Shown here: one piece after another, positions 1 to 9,540 of the stretch
Numbering within the stretch: position 1 is the first letter of the stretch
Layout of the letters: every line of letters starts with the position of its first letter
Origin: Orientallactaga sibirica
Taxonomy: Eukaryota > Chordata > Mammalia > Rodentia > Dipodidae
Direction of reading: 5' to 3'
Length of the DNA stretch: 64,000 bases
NCBI GenBank assembly: GCA_036365145.1
Contig: JAEOAD010000035.1
Span: 5,659,501 to 5,723,500, forward strand
Notes under the pieces: model-generated
Seen by the model: the letters and a program-made list of their open reading frames with translations, nothing else
Database searches by the model: none
What the model was told of the DNA's origin: nothing
Position numbers and translations under genes: made by a program

Positions 1-594
1 CCACCTGGCAATCAAGTTCCAGCACTAAAATTTCACCACGCTCCCACGGTTGCACTGACTTACTTCCCAATGCCCAATATCCCATGCCACCACCTGGTAC
101 CTGCTGCACTCCCATGAAGCCAGGATGCCACTGGATGGGGTAGCAAAAAAGCAGTTGAGTGTGAAGCTTGACGTTGCTTTGTGGGGAAGCTTCTTGTGTG
201 GGTGTCTCTCCAAGAGTGAATTCAGAGGTATTTGGCTATACAATGAAACTTTTCCTTAATTCTCTCCAAACCAGGCAAGTGATAAGGAAGGTGAAGGGGA
301 TAGATCAAAGGCCCAGGATGAAAAGTGTCACCTGGAGGCTGATGGCCCAGAGTATGGGACCAGAAAACAGGACCGGGTAGAGGCCATTTCTCCGTGGAGC
401 ATCTCATCTCCAGAGGACCTAGAGGAAGACTGCAACTCATGATGGGCAGCAGAGGCATTTCTCTGAATTCCTGTTCCTGAGCTTTTGGTTACCATGGCAA
501 CAGCACCATAGGTAGCCCTTCTGAGCTAGATCTGATCCTAATGTCATGATTTAATCCTCAAGCATTAGTGAATTACAAGTAATAATGAAAGCAT
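1..594. other. no recognised feature
   Basis: Mixed-composition sequence without a SINE, LTR or LINE signature that I can recognise. The open frames here are under 80 residues, overlap on both strands and resemble no known domain. An old diverged repeat or plain intergenic or intronic sequence would look the same. Confidence 0.45.
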
Positions 595-609
595 TGTGGA
601 TACTTTTTC

Positions 610-654
610 TTTTTAAAAAATATTTTCAAATAATTTTTAAAGATTTTTTTTATT

Positions 655-692
<38 letters not shown>

Positions 693-839
693 AGAATGGG
701 TGCACCAGGGCCTCTAGCCACTGCAAACAAACTCCAGATGCATGCACCACCATGTGCATCTGGCTGGACCTGGAGAATCGAACCTGGGTCCTTAGGTTTG
801 CAGGCATGCGCCTTAAACGTTAAGCCATCTCTCCAGTCC
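610..839 (-). mobile_element. tRNA-derived SINE (B2-like), complete with target-site duplication
   Basis: Read on the minus strand, this has the family layout: a head beginning GGACTGGAGAGATGGCTTAA, a pol III B box close to GGTTCGATTCC, a CATGCATCTGGAG-type body, a CT-rich run and an A/T-rich tail. The 15-bp sequence tgtggatactttttc flanks it at 595-609 and 840-854, so both ends of the insertion are defined. It is a non-autonomous retroposon that would depend on L1 for mobilisation. Confidence 0.93.
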
Positions 840-1026
840 TGTGGATACTTTTTCAATATAAATTTTCATTTATAAGCCATGCCACTAACTTCACTCTAGT
901 GATACAAATCCTGTTACTATTAACATTAGTATAGCAGTGTAAATGTCTTCTAAGAAACTTTGGGCCTGGAAGTCTGGGGCTGTAATTTTTCACTATGGGG
1001 CTATGATGCAGTAAAGAAGCTCCATT

Positions 1027-1211
1027 TGGCCAGGTCTGGTGACTTGGCTCATGTCTATAATCCCAGCATTTAGAAAGCTGAGGTAGGAAGATCACTCTGA
1101 GTTTGAGGTCAGCTTGGGCTACAGATTGAGTTCTAGGTCAAACTTACCTAGAGAGAGACACTGCCTCAAAAAATAAAATAAAAATAATAAATAAATGAAA
1201 ATAAAAAATAA
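1027..1211 (+). mobile_element. B1-like SINE (7SL-derived)
   Basis: The TATAATCCCAGCATTTAG and GAGGTAGGAAGATCACTCTG blocks are the 7SL-derived left part of a B1 element. It ends in an A-rich run of AAATAAAA type. The 14-bp flanks aaagaagctcNatt at 1013-1026 and 1212-1225 differ at one base and mark the target-site duplication. Divergence from the consensus suggests an older copy. Confidence 0.88.
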
Positions 1212-1417
1212 AAAGAAGCTCTATTCCTTAAATATTCCAAATTTAAATCCAAATGCAATCAATAAATTTCACTTTCAGGATTTGAAATAAAGTATGTATT
1301 TCCAAATAGCCAGTCAGGGCTTATTTGACAATTGGCAAATTTCACTGTTAATAACTGCTAAGATCTTTATCAAAGTCTGAGAATTACATGTGCCTCTCAT
1401 TAGAAAACAAATAAACA

Positions 1418-1740
1418 GGGATGGAGAGATGGCTTAGCGGTTAAGGCACTTGACTGTGAAGCCTAAGAATGCTTGTTCGACTCTCCATGTCCCATGTATA
1501 GCCAGACACAAAAGTGACACAAGCATGCAATGTTGTACATGTACACAAGGTTGCACACACATCTGGAGTTCATTCACAGAGGCAAAAAGGCCCTGGCATG
1601 CCCATTTTCTCTCTCTCTCTCTGTCTCTTTCTCCCTCTGTGTCTCTCTATCAAAAAGAAAAGAAAAAAGAAAAAAAGAAAAAAGCAAAGAAAAGCTGTAC
1701 TACTCTTTGAGAAAAAATTATAAAAAGAAAATAAATAAAT
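1418..1740 (+). mobile_element. tRNA-derived SINE, long subfamily
   Basis: The head GGATGGAGAGATGGCTTAGC is followed by the long-form body, which has about 35-40 extra bases between the two GCACAAGGT-type motifs (here around 1508-1560). A CT run (1608-1650) and an A/G-rich tail follow. The AAGAAAA-rich tail gives rise to spurious lysine-rich frames. Confidence 0.88.
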
Positions 1741-1804
1741 AATGTGAGTTTATAAGAAATATTTTGATAGATGATTTTGTATCAGAAAATTTTCAAAATT
1801 TGGG

Positions 1805-1905
1805 GGAAGGGACCAGGAATGTAACTCAATGGCAGAATTCTTGCTTAGCATGTACTAGGCTTTGAGTTCAATCCTTATCACCACAAGAACATAAACAAAA
1901 CAAAA
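1805..1905 (+). mobile_element. ID-like SINE (tRNA-Ala type)
   Basis: The sequence resembles the ID core: a GATGTAGCTCA-type start (here AATGTAACTCAATGG), CTTGCTTAGCATG, then a degraded B box and an A-rich tail with AACAAAAC. It is clearly mutated, so an old copy. Confidence 0.65.
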
Positions 1906-1964
1906 AATATCTAGAAAGATCAAATATGGAAATAACAATAGACCTGAGGTTAAGTTTGCTTTTT

Positions 1965-2105
1965 CCATTTACTAGTTGTATAATTTATTTTAAGTGTCTA
2001 GATTTCTGATCATCAGTTTCCTTCTTTGGAAGATATGGATGACATTTATCTGTTCCTTATGGACTGTTGTTAAATAAAATGATAATAAATATGAAAATAC
2101 TTTGG
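1965..2105 (+). mobile_element. MIR-like ancient SINE fragment
   Basis: Contains a tract resembling the MIR core and 3' part: 'ctagttgtataa', 'catcagtttcc', 'gatatggatgac', then 'ttgttaaataaaatgataa'. The order matches MIR but the divergence is high. Confidence 0.5.
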
Positions 2106-2129
2106 AAATTATAAATATTTATTCATATT

Positions 2130-2545
2130 ATAACCAGCTTACTTGTGGTCCCTCCAAAAATATGCCTTCTGGAATGCATGCTTTTGTTATAGCTCCACCC
2201 ACATTGATGCTAGGCTTGGCCAGGAGACTTGCTTTGACCAATGAGATAGTAGCAAATGTGCTACAAGAAGAGGCTCCATCATTGTATGTTTGGACCTTGT
2301 CCTTTTGGAAAGTTCCATGCTTTAAAAGGCTTGGGCTAGACTTCTGAGAGATGAGACATCACATGAAGAGAGTGTTCCAAGAGTGTAAGATTGAAACATT
2401 TTACACATACCAGTTGCAGCCAGTCATACCCTACATGGAACAGATGAACCATGCAGCTGAGCCCAGTTAGCCCACAGAATCATGAGACCTAATAATTCAT
2501 TGCTACTTTGAATTTTAGAGAGGCTTATTATGCAGTCACAAAATA
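2130..2545 (+). mobile_element. ancient LTR-like repeat (MLT1/ERVL type possible)
   Basis: Motifs in order (taggcttggccaggagactt, gaccaatgagatagtagca, gggctagacttctgag, gagcccagttagcccacaga, ending in a gcttattatgcagtcac-type segment) resemble an old mammalian LTR. I recognise the pattern but not the subfamily, and the assignment needs a library search. Confidence 0.4.
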
Positions 2546-2897
2546 ATAAAATTAAAGGTAAAGAATAACCATAATAGCTCTGAGAGAAGAGAAAGTGGGA
2601 ATTAATTTTATACAAAATCAAGGAGAGAAGTAGGCCATGTATAGAAGGTGTTAGGTGAATATACTAGAGTAAGAACTCAGAGACAAATCTAAAATCTCAG
2701 TGACTTAAAATGACAAAAGTTTACTTACTTCATGACAGGCATGATTCTTGGATCTTGTGTATTCTCCATGCTATGGTTCTCTCAGGACTGCAGAAGCAGA
2801 GCAGACGGTTAGACACTGGCAATTCACATCTCCCCCCAGAATGGGTTATGTCATCCCCTCTTAAGCTTCCTACACTAAAGCATGTTACATGGCTACA
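2546..2897. other. no firm assignment; possible old repeat
   Basis: The phrase 'tctcagtgacttaaaatgac' near 2695 is reminiscent of an old mammalian interspersed repeat, but I cannot follow it far enough to name it. No coding signal is visible. Confidence 0.3.
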
Positions 2898-3032
2898 ATG
2901 AATTTTTTTTTTTTTTGAGGTAGGGTCTCAGTTTATCCCAGGCTGACCTGAAACTCACTCTGTAGTCCCAGGCTGGCTTCAAACTCACAGCAGTCCTTCT
3001 ACATCTACCTCCCCAGTACTGGGATTAAAAGC
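2898..3032 (-). mobile_element. B1-like SINE, split by later SINE insertion
   Basis: The T-run, GAGGTAGGGTCTCAG and the ACTGGGATTAAAAGC block are a minus-strand B1. The copy stops at the point where 'ggcatgcaccacc' should follow. The missing end is at 3467-3488 (gcatgcaccactatgtccag), beyond two tRNA SINEs, so one B1 was interrupted. Confidence 0.85.
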
Positions 3033-3204
3033 GATTAAGGCATTTGCCTGCAAAGCCAAAAGGTCTCGGTTCAGTTCTCCAAGACCCACGTAAGCCATAT
3101 GCACAAGGGGGCGCATGCATCTGGAGTTTATTTTCAGTGGCTGGAGGCCCTGCCATGCCCATTCTCTCTCTCTCTCTCTCTCTCTCTCAAATAAATAAAT
3201 AATA
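3033..3204 (+). mobile_element. tRNA-derived SINE, 5'-truncated
   Basis: Lacks the first 20 or so bases of the head and begins at gattaaggcatttgcc. The body, the B box area (cggttcagttctcc), the CT run and the AAATAAATAAATAA tail are present. It sits inside the B1 that starts at 2898. Confidence 0.87.
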
Positions 3205-3466
3205 GGGCTGGAGAGATGGCTTAGCAGTTAAGGCATTTGCCTGCACAGCCAAAGGACCTCGGTTTGATTCCCTAGGACCTACATAAGCCAGAGGCACAAA
3301 GTGGTGCATGCATCTGGAGTTCGTTTGCAGTGTCTGGAAGCCCTGGTGTGCCTATTCTCTCTCTCTCTCTCTCTGCCTCTTTCCCTCTCTCAAATAAATA
3401 AATAAAATATTTTTAAAAAGAAAAAAAGAAAAACAAACAAATAAATAAATAAAACATATTTTTAAA
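3205..3466 (+). mobile_element. tRNA-derived SINE
   Basis: A complete short-form copy starting at GGGCTGGAGAGATGGCTTAG directly after the tail of the previous SINE. The tail is long and compound (AAATAAATAAAATA, then AAACAAACAAATAAATAAA). Confidence 0.92.
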
Positions 3467-3488
3467 AAGCATGCACCACTATGTCCAG

Positions 3489-3679
3489 ATAAAACTATTA
3501 TTTATTCAAATGTGTGTATGTGTGTGTGACATGCCAGGGGCTTTTGCTACTACAAATGAACACCAGATGCATGTGCCACTTTTTGTGTCTCATTTTACAT
3601 GGGTGCTGGGGAATCGAACCCAGGCTTGCAGGCTTTGCAAGCAAGTGCCTTTAATCACTGAGCCATCTCCCCAGCCCTA
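3489..3679 (-). mobile_element. tRNA-derived SINE, older variant
   Basis: Minus-strand copy ending in GAGCCATCTCCCCAGCCCT. The CT-rich run is replaced by TGTGTGTATGTGTGTGTG. The variant head (ggcttgcaggctttgcaag) marks an older subgroup also seen at 30,850 and 58,290. Confidence 0.85.
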
Positions 3680-4004
3680 CAGTGGATTTTATGTGGGGTT
3701 GAACCCCAAATATAGTTGAGCAAAGGAAACACTTTCTTCTAGTGGCATAGAAGATATATATAGAAGATGATACGCTTGGACATCAACATATTGTTGGTTT
3801 ATTTTGGGCCTGCTACCTCTTTAGACCTAGTATCCCTGTGCAAGTTACTCACCTTCTCAATGCTCGCGTGTATAAAACAGGTTTAATGTGGGAAGCAAAT
3901 CCAATTTGAACTAGAGTATAACAAAAAAAAAAGGGGGGGATGTTTTGGAGGGATAGTGAAGTATCTCATGAACCCCAAGGTCAGATAGAACAGACTGGTT
4001 AGAA
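3680..4004. other. no recognised feature
   Basis: AT-leaning sequence with a short A9G7 run near 3930. I see no repeat hallmark and no coding signal. Confidence 0.4.
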
Positions 4005-4171
4005 ATAGGGGCTAGTGATGTAGCTCAGTTGGTACAGTGCTTGCTTAGCATGCACAAGGCCCCGGCACCATAGAAACCAGAGTAGTGGTACATGCTTGTA
4101 ATTCCAGCACTCGGGAAGCAGGAGGATCAGAAACAGTCAATTTGAGGCCAGCCAAGACTATAAGAGATCAT
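4005..4171 (+). mobile_element. B4-type composite SINE (ID-like left, B1-like right)
   Basis: An ID-like left arm (gatgtagctcagttggtaca, cttgcttagcatgcacaagg) is followed by a B1-like arm (gcttgtaattccagcactcg, gaggccagcc). This ID plus B1 order defines B4-type SINEs. Its A-rich 3' end seeds the purine microsatellite that follows. Confidence 0.8.
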
Positions 4172-4828
4172 GTTAGGAAGGAAGGAAGGAAGGAAGGAAG
4201 GAAGGAAGGAAGGAAGGAAGGAAGGAAGGAAGGAAGGAAGGAAGGAAGGGAAGGAGGGAGGGAGGGAGGAAGCAAAGAAAGAAGGGAGGAGGGAGGGAGG
4301 GAGGAAGCAAAGAAGGAAGGAAAGAAGGAAGGAAGGAAGGAAAAGGAAGGGAGGAAGGGAGGAGGGGAGGGGGGGAGGAAGCAAAGAAAGAAGGGAAGGG
4401 AGGAGGAGGAAGCAAAGAAGGAAGGAAAGAAGGAAGGAAGGAAGGAAGGAAGGAAGGAAGGAAGGAAGGAGGAGGGAGGGAGGGAGGAAGCAAAGAAAGA
4501 AGGGAGGAGGGAGGGAGGGAGGAAGCAAAGAAGGAAGGAAAGAAGGAAGGAAGGAAGGAAGGAAGGAAGGAAGGAAGGAAGGAAGGAGGGAGGAGGGAGG
4601 GAGGGAGGAAGCAAAGAAAGAAGGGAGGAGGGAGGGAGGGAGGAAGCAAAGAAGGAAGGAAAGAAGGAAGGAAGGAAGGAAGGAAGGAAGGAAGGAAGGA
4701 AGGAAGGAGGGAGGGAGGGAGGAAGCAAAGATAAGGAAGGAAGGAAGGAAGGAAAGAAGGAAGGGAGGGAGGAAGCAAAGAAAAGGAAGGAAGGAAAAAA
4801 GGAAGGAAGGAAGGGAGGGAGGGAGAAA
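4172..4828. repeat. (GGAA)n purine tract with hidden ~110-bp higher-order period
   Basis: About 657 bp almost entirely of purines on the + strand, built from GGAA, GGGA and GAAA. The only pyrimidines are the C of recurring AGCAAAG blocks and a single T in 'ataagg' near 4732. AGCAAAG occurs in pairs at 4271/4306, 4380/4411, 4489/4524, 4610/4645 and 4724/4774, so pairs recur every 109-121 bp. The long Lys/Glu/Gly and Pro/Ser/Phe/Leu frames on the two strands are translation artefacts. Confidence 0.97.
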
Positions 4829-4987
4829 CAGTAGTAACATAGTCATAGAAGGAATTGTAGCTTAGGATTATAAAATGATTTCACCAAAACTTACATCAGA
4901 ACCTATGCTTCGTCTTCTCTGGGCCAGCTCTGGTGTCAGTAGGTTTTTGCATTATTTTTAATATTACTAATGCAAAAAGTTGCATCT

Positions 4988-5208
4988 TAGGCTAGAGAGA
5001 TGGCTTAGCAGTTAAGGTGTGTGTCTATGATGCCTAAGGACCCAGGTCTGATTTCCCAGGACCCACTTAAGCGGGAGGCACAAGGTGGCTTATACAGCTG
5101 GAGTTTGTTTGCAGTGGCAGGAGGCCCTGGTGCACCCATTCTTTCTATCTGCTTCTCTCTCTCTCTCTGTCTTCTTCTCTCTCTCTCAAATAAATAAAAT
5201 AAATATTT
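4988..5208 (+). mobile_element. tRNA-derived SINE with perfect 14-bp duplication
   Basis: The flanks aaaaagttgcatct at 4974-4987 and 5209-5222 are identical. The head GCTAGAGAGATGGCTTAGCA, the CT run at about 5140-5187 and the AAATAAATAAAATA tail are intact. Confidence 0.94.
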
Positions 5209-5222
5209 AAAAAGTTGCATCT

Positions 5223-5938
5223 CTTTTCATCGCACTGTCAGCGGCGATTTAATTATGAAAGCAGTTATTTTGCCTCACCACAGCTGTTGCTTCCAGGTAC
5301 CTGAAATACCAGTGCTCCAGCTGTCTTGATTGAAAAGCCTGGTTTTAGGACAAAACACAAAATACTTTGCTGCCTTAATTTTACTTGGAATTTAATTTAA
5401 TTAGCATCTGATTTACACAATGCACTTCTGACAGCTGTGTTTGTGGAGTCTCCATGGAAGCAAGAAATTACCACCTATTGAAAGCAACATCCAAGCTTAT
5501 TTATCTTCCTGCTGCATCTTTCCAGCCTGGAGTGTTGAGGACTTGTGTGTTTCTGGCACGCTTCACGGACATTGCGGTAAATAATACTCAAGTGAGTGCA
5601 CCAGGATTCGCGAAGTGTTTAGTGCAGGCTTGTTCCAGAGCCTTAATAGGGAGGAACCTGGAAGTGAGGCTTTGGAGAGCTGATCAAAGGACAGGTGCTT
5701 TTTAATGGTGGGTTTTAAGAGAGATGAAAGCTCTTGAATGAGAAGAGGCTTAGCACCTGGGCAGAAGAAGCCTTCTAAACTGAGAGGCGGCTGTGATGAG
5801 GGTGGCTCAAGAACTTGGGAGACGCAGGGTGGGCTCTCACTGGGGCCTCCCCTCAAGAGCCTGGCTCTGGACTGAGACAAACAAGGAACTGGAGGGAGTG
5901 TCTTAGCCAGGTTTAGGTTAGTGCCTGCCTGGTTCATA
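5223..5938. other. repeat-poor sequence with homeodomain-like motifs; candidate conserved non-coding DNA
   Basis: About 700 bp with no repeat that I recognise. The left part is AT-rich and holds TTAATTATG near 5250 and TTTAATTTAATTAGC near 5393-5406. These TAAT/ATTA cores are typical of homeodomain sites in enhancers. The open frames on either strand match nothing known to me. Conservation cannot be judged from one genome. Confidence 0.35.
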
Positions 5939-5954
5939 AGAAATATCTGTTGAG

Positions 5955-6119
5955 AGCCAGGCGTGGTGGCACACACCTTTAATCCCAGCACTGGGGAGGC
6001 AGAGGTAGGAGGATCACCATGAGGTTGAGGCCATTCTGAGAATACACAGTGAATTCCAGGTCAGCCTGAGCTAGAGTGAGACCCTGTCTCGAAAAACCAG
6101 AAAAAGGAAAAAAAAAAAG
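5955..6119 (+). mobile_element. B1-like SINE with perfect 16-bp duplication
   Basis: The flanks agaaatatctgttgag at 5939-5954 and 6120-6135 are identical. The element starts with GCCAGGCGTGGTGGCACACA and ends ACCCTGTCTCGAAAAACC plus an A-rich tail. It is close to the local consensus, so relatively young. Confidence 0.95.
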
Positions 6120-6307
6120 AGAAATATCTGTTGAGTGAGTAAATGAATGAATGAAATCCTGAAACCAAACCCTTATTTCATAGACTATAGACTTCTGCTA
6201 GATGATTACTGAGAGGGTTTACAATTGTCAATGTGTATCTTCTATCTCAGAAGCATTCCTCAAGGACTGAGAGCCATTCTCCTTAATGTAATCATTTAAA
6301 ATAGGAA

Positions 6308-6487
6308 ACTGGGCTGAAGAGATGGCTCACTGGTTAGGGCACTTGTCTGCAAAGCCTATCATCGACCCAGGTTTGATTTCTGCAGGACCCACATAAACCC
6401 AGATGCAAAGTGGCACATGTGCCTGGAGTTCATTTGAAATGGCTGGAGGCCCAGGCATGCCCATTCTCTCTCTGTGTGTCTCTGTTT
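6308..6487 (+). mobile_element. tRNA-derived SINE
   Basis: Head GGGCTGAAGAGATGGCTCAC through the CT run. The tail is missing and is joined to a tail-like segment of opposite orientation (tttatttatttgcaagcaga, about 6495-6545), which suggests a rearranged or head-truncated second copy. Confidence 0.85.
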
Positions 6488-6942
6488 TTTAGTTTTTATT
6501 TATTTGCAAGCAGAGACAGAGAGAGACGGGGGATATGGAATGGCTGTCTCCAGTACTCTGTGTCAGTTAGCAAACACAATTGACCTAAATTCCTGCTCAG
6601 TACCAGCCCTTTGTCCTTTTTACTTATCTGACTCTGTCTACTAAGTGCCCATGTATATTTTCACTTCCCCCTAAGATGCTCAAATCAGAGCGGAGTTAAA
6701 CTCTTTGTTTTATTGCGAGGCAGTGCTTGTGTGTGTGCTCACGTGCAAGTGCATGGGAGACGTTCATGTGTGTGTGAATACATGTGGAGGCCAGAGGACA
6801 ACCGTGGGTGCTGTCCTCAGGAGCTCTCAACCTTTGCAGAACCAGAGCCTCTCATTGGCTTGGAGCTTGCCAAGTAGGCTGGACTGGCTGGCCAGCAAGT
6901 CCCAGAGATCTGCCTATCTCTGCCACCTTGAGCTTGCCACAC

Positions 6943-7021
6943 CGTGGGATCTGGAGAATCCAACATGGGTCCTTAGACTTTGCAGGCAAGCCCCTTAACT
7001 GCTGATCCATCTCTCCAGCCC
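6943..7021 (-). mobile_element. tRNA-derived SINE, head fragment
   Basis: Only the 5' head of the element is present on the minus strand (gatctggagaatccaaca to ccatctctccagcccc). The body and tail are absent, which suggests recombination with the surrounding B4 rather than ordinary 5' truncation. Confidence 0.7.
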
Positions 7022-7032
7022 CACGCCTGGCT

Positions 7033-7170
7033 TTCGAGGTGGGATCTCACTCTAGCCCAGGCTGACCTGGAATTCACTATGTGGTTTCAGGGTGGCCTTG
7101 AACTCACGGTGATCCTCCTACCTCTGCCTCCCGAGTGCTGGGATTAAAGGCATGTGCCACCACGCCCGGC
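7033..7170 (-). mobile_element. B1-like SINE
   Basis: Minus-strand copy, GGCTTTCGAGGTGGGATCTC to GCCACCACGCCCGGC, lacking a long T-run. It sits inside the B4 element. Confidence 0.9.
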
Positions 7171-7599
7171 CTCACACCTGGCTTTTTATGTGGGTTCTGG
7201 TGATCAAATTCTGGTCCTCATGCTTGCATGGCAAGTGCTTTTCCAACTGAGCATCTCCTCAGCCCTACTGCTAAATCATTTTAAAACCATTTCCTTATTT
7301 CCAACTGTTGTGTAAAATGTTTTATAGAACGCCCTGGAAGGCGCCTTAAAGTTTGATCTAAGGATGGCATTGAGCTGGGTGGAACTACAAGTTTCAGACC
7401 CACAGGACCCTTACATTCAGGAGCCACATGGACTAAAACTGAGAGATGCTGATGATGAAATGACAGCATAGGACTGCAATAGTAATAAACTTGAAAAATA
7501 CAACTGCTTTCACTCAAGACCCACAATGTTATTGGACCTGTGAACTCCCAAAAGTCCTTGAAAACCCTCTTCACTAGCTAACCGTGAACATAAAGAGAA

Positions 7600-8036
7600 G
7601 TGTTTACTGGGCAGTTTGGTGAGCATAATATATGCATTTAGCCAGACACCAGTAGGTGTTACACCCCTAGGGCTCATGACTTCCCCCATGATAGGTTTTT
7701 CAGTATCAGGGATGTGTTCCCTCCCATGGTGCGGGCCTCCAGTCCAATTAGAGAGCAGTTGGTTTTCCCCATAACAGACATGCCACTATTGCACCCCTTG
7801 GCTCATTTGGCCTGGCAAGCCAAGCATAAGGCTTGCAGTTTCCACTGTTGTTTATCTCCACTAATGACTTCTCTCTCTTTCCCATAGCTTTTTCCAGCTT
7901 TCTGACAGCTGGTCTACATGGAGGAAGTTTTCAGGTCAGCTCCAGCAAGATTTCTCAGTGACCCTATAGCCCAAGCATGTGCAGTCTTCAGCAATAGGGT
8001 CTTACCATCTATCTCTGGTGGGAAACCAAGTCCCAG
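7600..8036 (-). mobile_element. L1 3' UTR fragment, reverse orientation
   Basis: The reverse complement matches the 3' UTR of the two L1 copies at about 22.7-23.1 kb and 60.8-61.3 kb. Shared blocks include gtcttcagcaatagggtct, aggtttttcagta, gtccaatta-agagcagttgg and gccactattgcacc in the same order. It is clearly more diverged than those copies, so it is from an older or different subfamily. Confidence 0.7.
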
Positions 8037-8180
8037 TCATTTTTAAATCATTTCAAGACAGCATTATATACATTATTAGCCATTTGCAGCTTAACACATA
8101 TTAGTATATGTTCAGGAACAAAAGGTTTTTGTTTTGTTTAACCAAACTCCTCCAAAAAATTAAGTTTCTCAGATCTTCTT

Positions 8181-8420
8181 TTTTAAAAAAAATTTTGTTT
8201 ATTATTTATTTATTTAATTGAGAGTGACAGACAGAGAGAGAAAGAGGCAGATAGATAGAGAATGGACACGCCAGGGCCTCCAGCCACTGCGAACGAACTC
8301 CAGATACATGCACCACCTTATGCATCTGGCTTACATGGGTCCTGGGGAATCGAGCCTTGAACTGGGATCCTTAGGCTTCACAGACAAGCGCTTAACTGCT
8401 AAGCCATCTCTCCAGGCCCC
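8181..8420 (-). mobile_element. tRNA-derived SINE, first of an adjacent pair
   Basis: Minus-strand copy ending GCCATCTCTCCAGGCCCC. The target word agatcttctt lies before it (8171-8180), between it and the next copy (8421-8430) and after the second copy (8672-8681). This subgroup has the extra 'gagcctcgaac' segment in the head. Confidence 0.92.
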
Positions 8421-8430
8421 AGATCTTCTT

Positions 8431-8671
8431 CTTCTTTTTAAAAATATTTTATTATTTATTTGAGAGAGAGAGAGATACAGAAAGAGGCAGGTAGAGAGAG
8501 AGAGAGAGCGAATGGGAGTGCCAGGGCCTTCAGCCACTGCAAACGAACTCCAGATGCATGCACCCCCTTATGCATCTGGCTTACATGGGTCCTGGATAAT
8601 TGAGCCTCGAACCGGGGTCTTTAGGCTTCACAGGCAAGCGTTTAACTGCTAAACCATCTCTCCAGCCCCCC
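8431..8671 (-). mobile_element. tRNA-derived SINE, second of an adjacent pair
   Basis: Same orientation and subgroup as its neighbour, with gatacagaaagaggcaggta after the tail. It differs from the neighbour at many bases, which speaks against a very recent tandem duplication. Confidence 0.92.
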
Positions 8672-8689
8672 AGATCTTCTTTTTTATAT

Positions 8690-9540
8690 AAAGCTTATCA
8701 ATACCTGGTAGAAGATACATTTGGTAAAGCTAATAAACTCATGATTAGATTAATTAGATTAGGTTAGAAAACTGAATGCAAAATCGTACGTTTTTAGTAG
8801 CAGAGTCAAGATTAGAATCTAGTATTTGTGAATCTCTATCTAGTACTCTTCCATCCTCTAAGCTTCTAATTACTATAAAGATGACCCGAGGATGTTCTTA
8901 GAGTGGCCAACACTCCATTTGTCCTGTACTACCCTCTTCTCTCATGTTCTATAGCAATTTCTTCCCAGTAAAATCATTCCATCCTGGAAGAGAGGCTAGT
9001 TAAGACACAGGAGGTGAATAAAATTTACAAGGCTCAGGAAGTAAACAGCTCACACATCTCAGGAACAAGGTTCCCAAGGCCCCTCCCCAGGCTATGTGAG
9101 TAAGGACTGCTGGGGAGAAGGGGCTACAGCGGAGTCCAGTGACGCAGCTTCCTGGAATCACCAGCCATGCTAAGGCGAGCTTCTCACCTATGCCAGCTGC
9201 CCTTCCATCGTCCATGTTCCTGTAAGTAACCCCAGTGCACTCACTGGTTCACTCAGCTCTACATGGGTGAAATCATTTCTTTAGCCTATCATTGGTCCCC
9301 TATCTGGGGTGAATAGATGTTCATTCATGTCTCGCCAGGAAAAGTTAATACAACATCTCAATTTTATAACAAGCAAGATGTTCCTTCAAGCCCCAAGGTT
9401 GGTAAGGAGTTTCATTTCTTTTTTGCTGCCTCTTCTGATGGTCCAGAAGAATGACAAAGCTAGATAATGTGGTGACAAGTTGACAAGGAACTTCTCCATT
9501 TCCCTTTGAGCCAGAACAGAGTTCCTGTTCTATCTCTTCC
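8690..9540. other. no recognised feature
   Basis: About 850 bp of unassigned sequence. The minus-strand open frame of 71 codons (9000-9215) has no recognisable domain and no matching splice or promoter context. Confidence 0.4.

Larger units (their letters stand above)
6720..7265 (-). mobile_element. B4-type SINE, interrupted twice
   Basis: On the minus strand: the TG-rich 3' end, ggaggccagaggacaacc, the caagtaggctggactggctg block and, after interruption, the head-end gcaagtgcttttccaactgagc. The piece resumes at about 7171. Between the two parts lie a tRNA-SINE head (6943-7021) and a B1 (7033-7170). Confidence 0.75.

Noticed and set aside
4085..4865. 249- and 231-codon Lys/Glu/Gly-rich and Ser/Pro/Phe/Leu-rich frames
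   Set aside because: They are translations of the GGAA purine tract and its complement, on both strands and in several frames.
5563..5991. 142-codon minus-strand open frame
   Set aside because: Starts inside a B1 SINE, resembles no domain and has an overlapping plus-strand frame.
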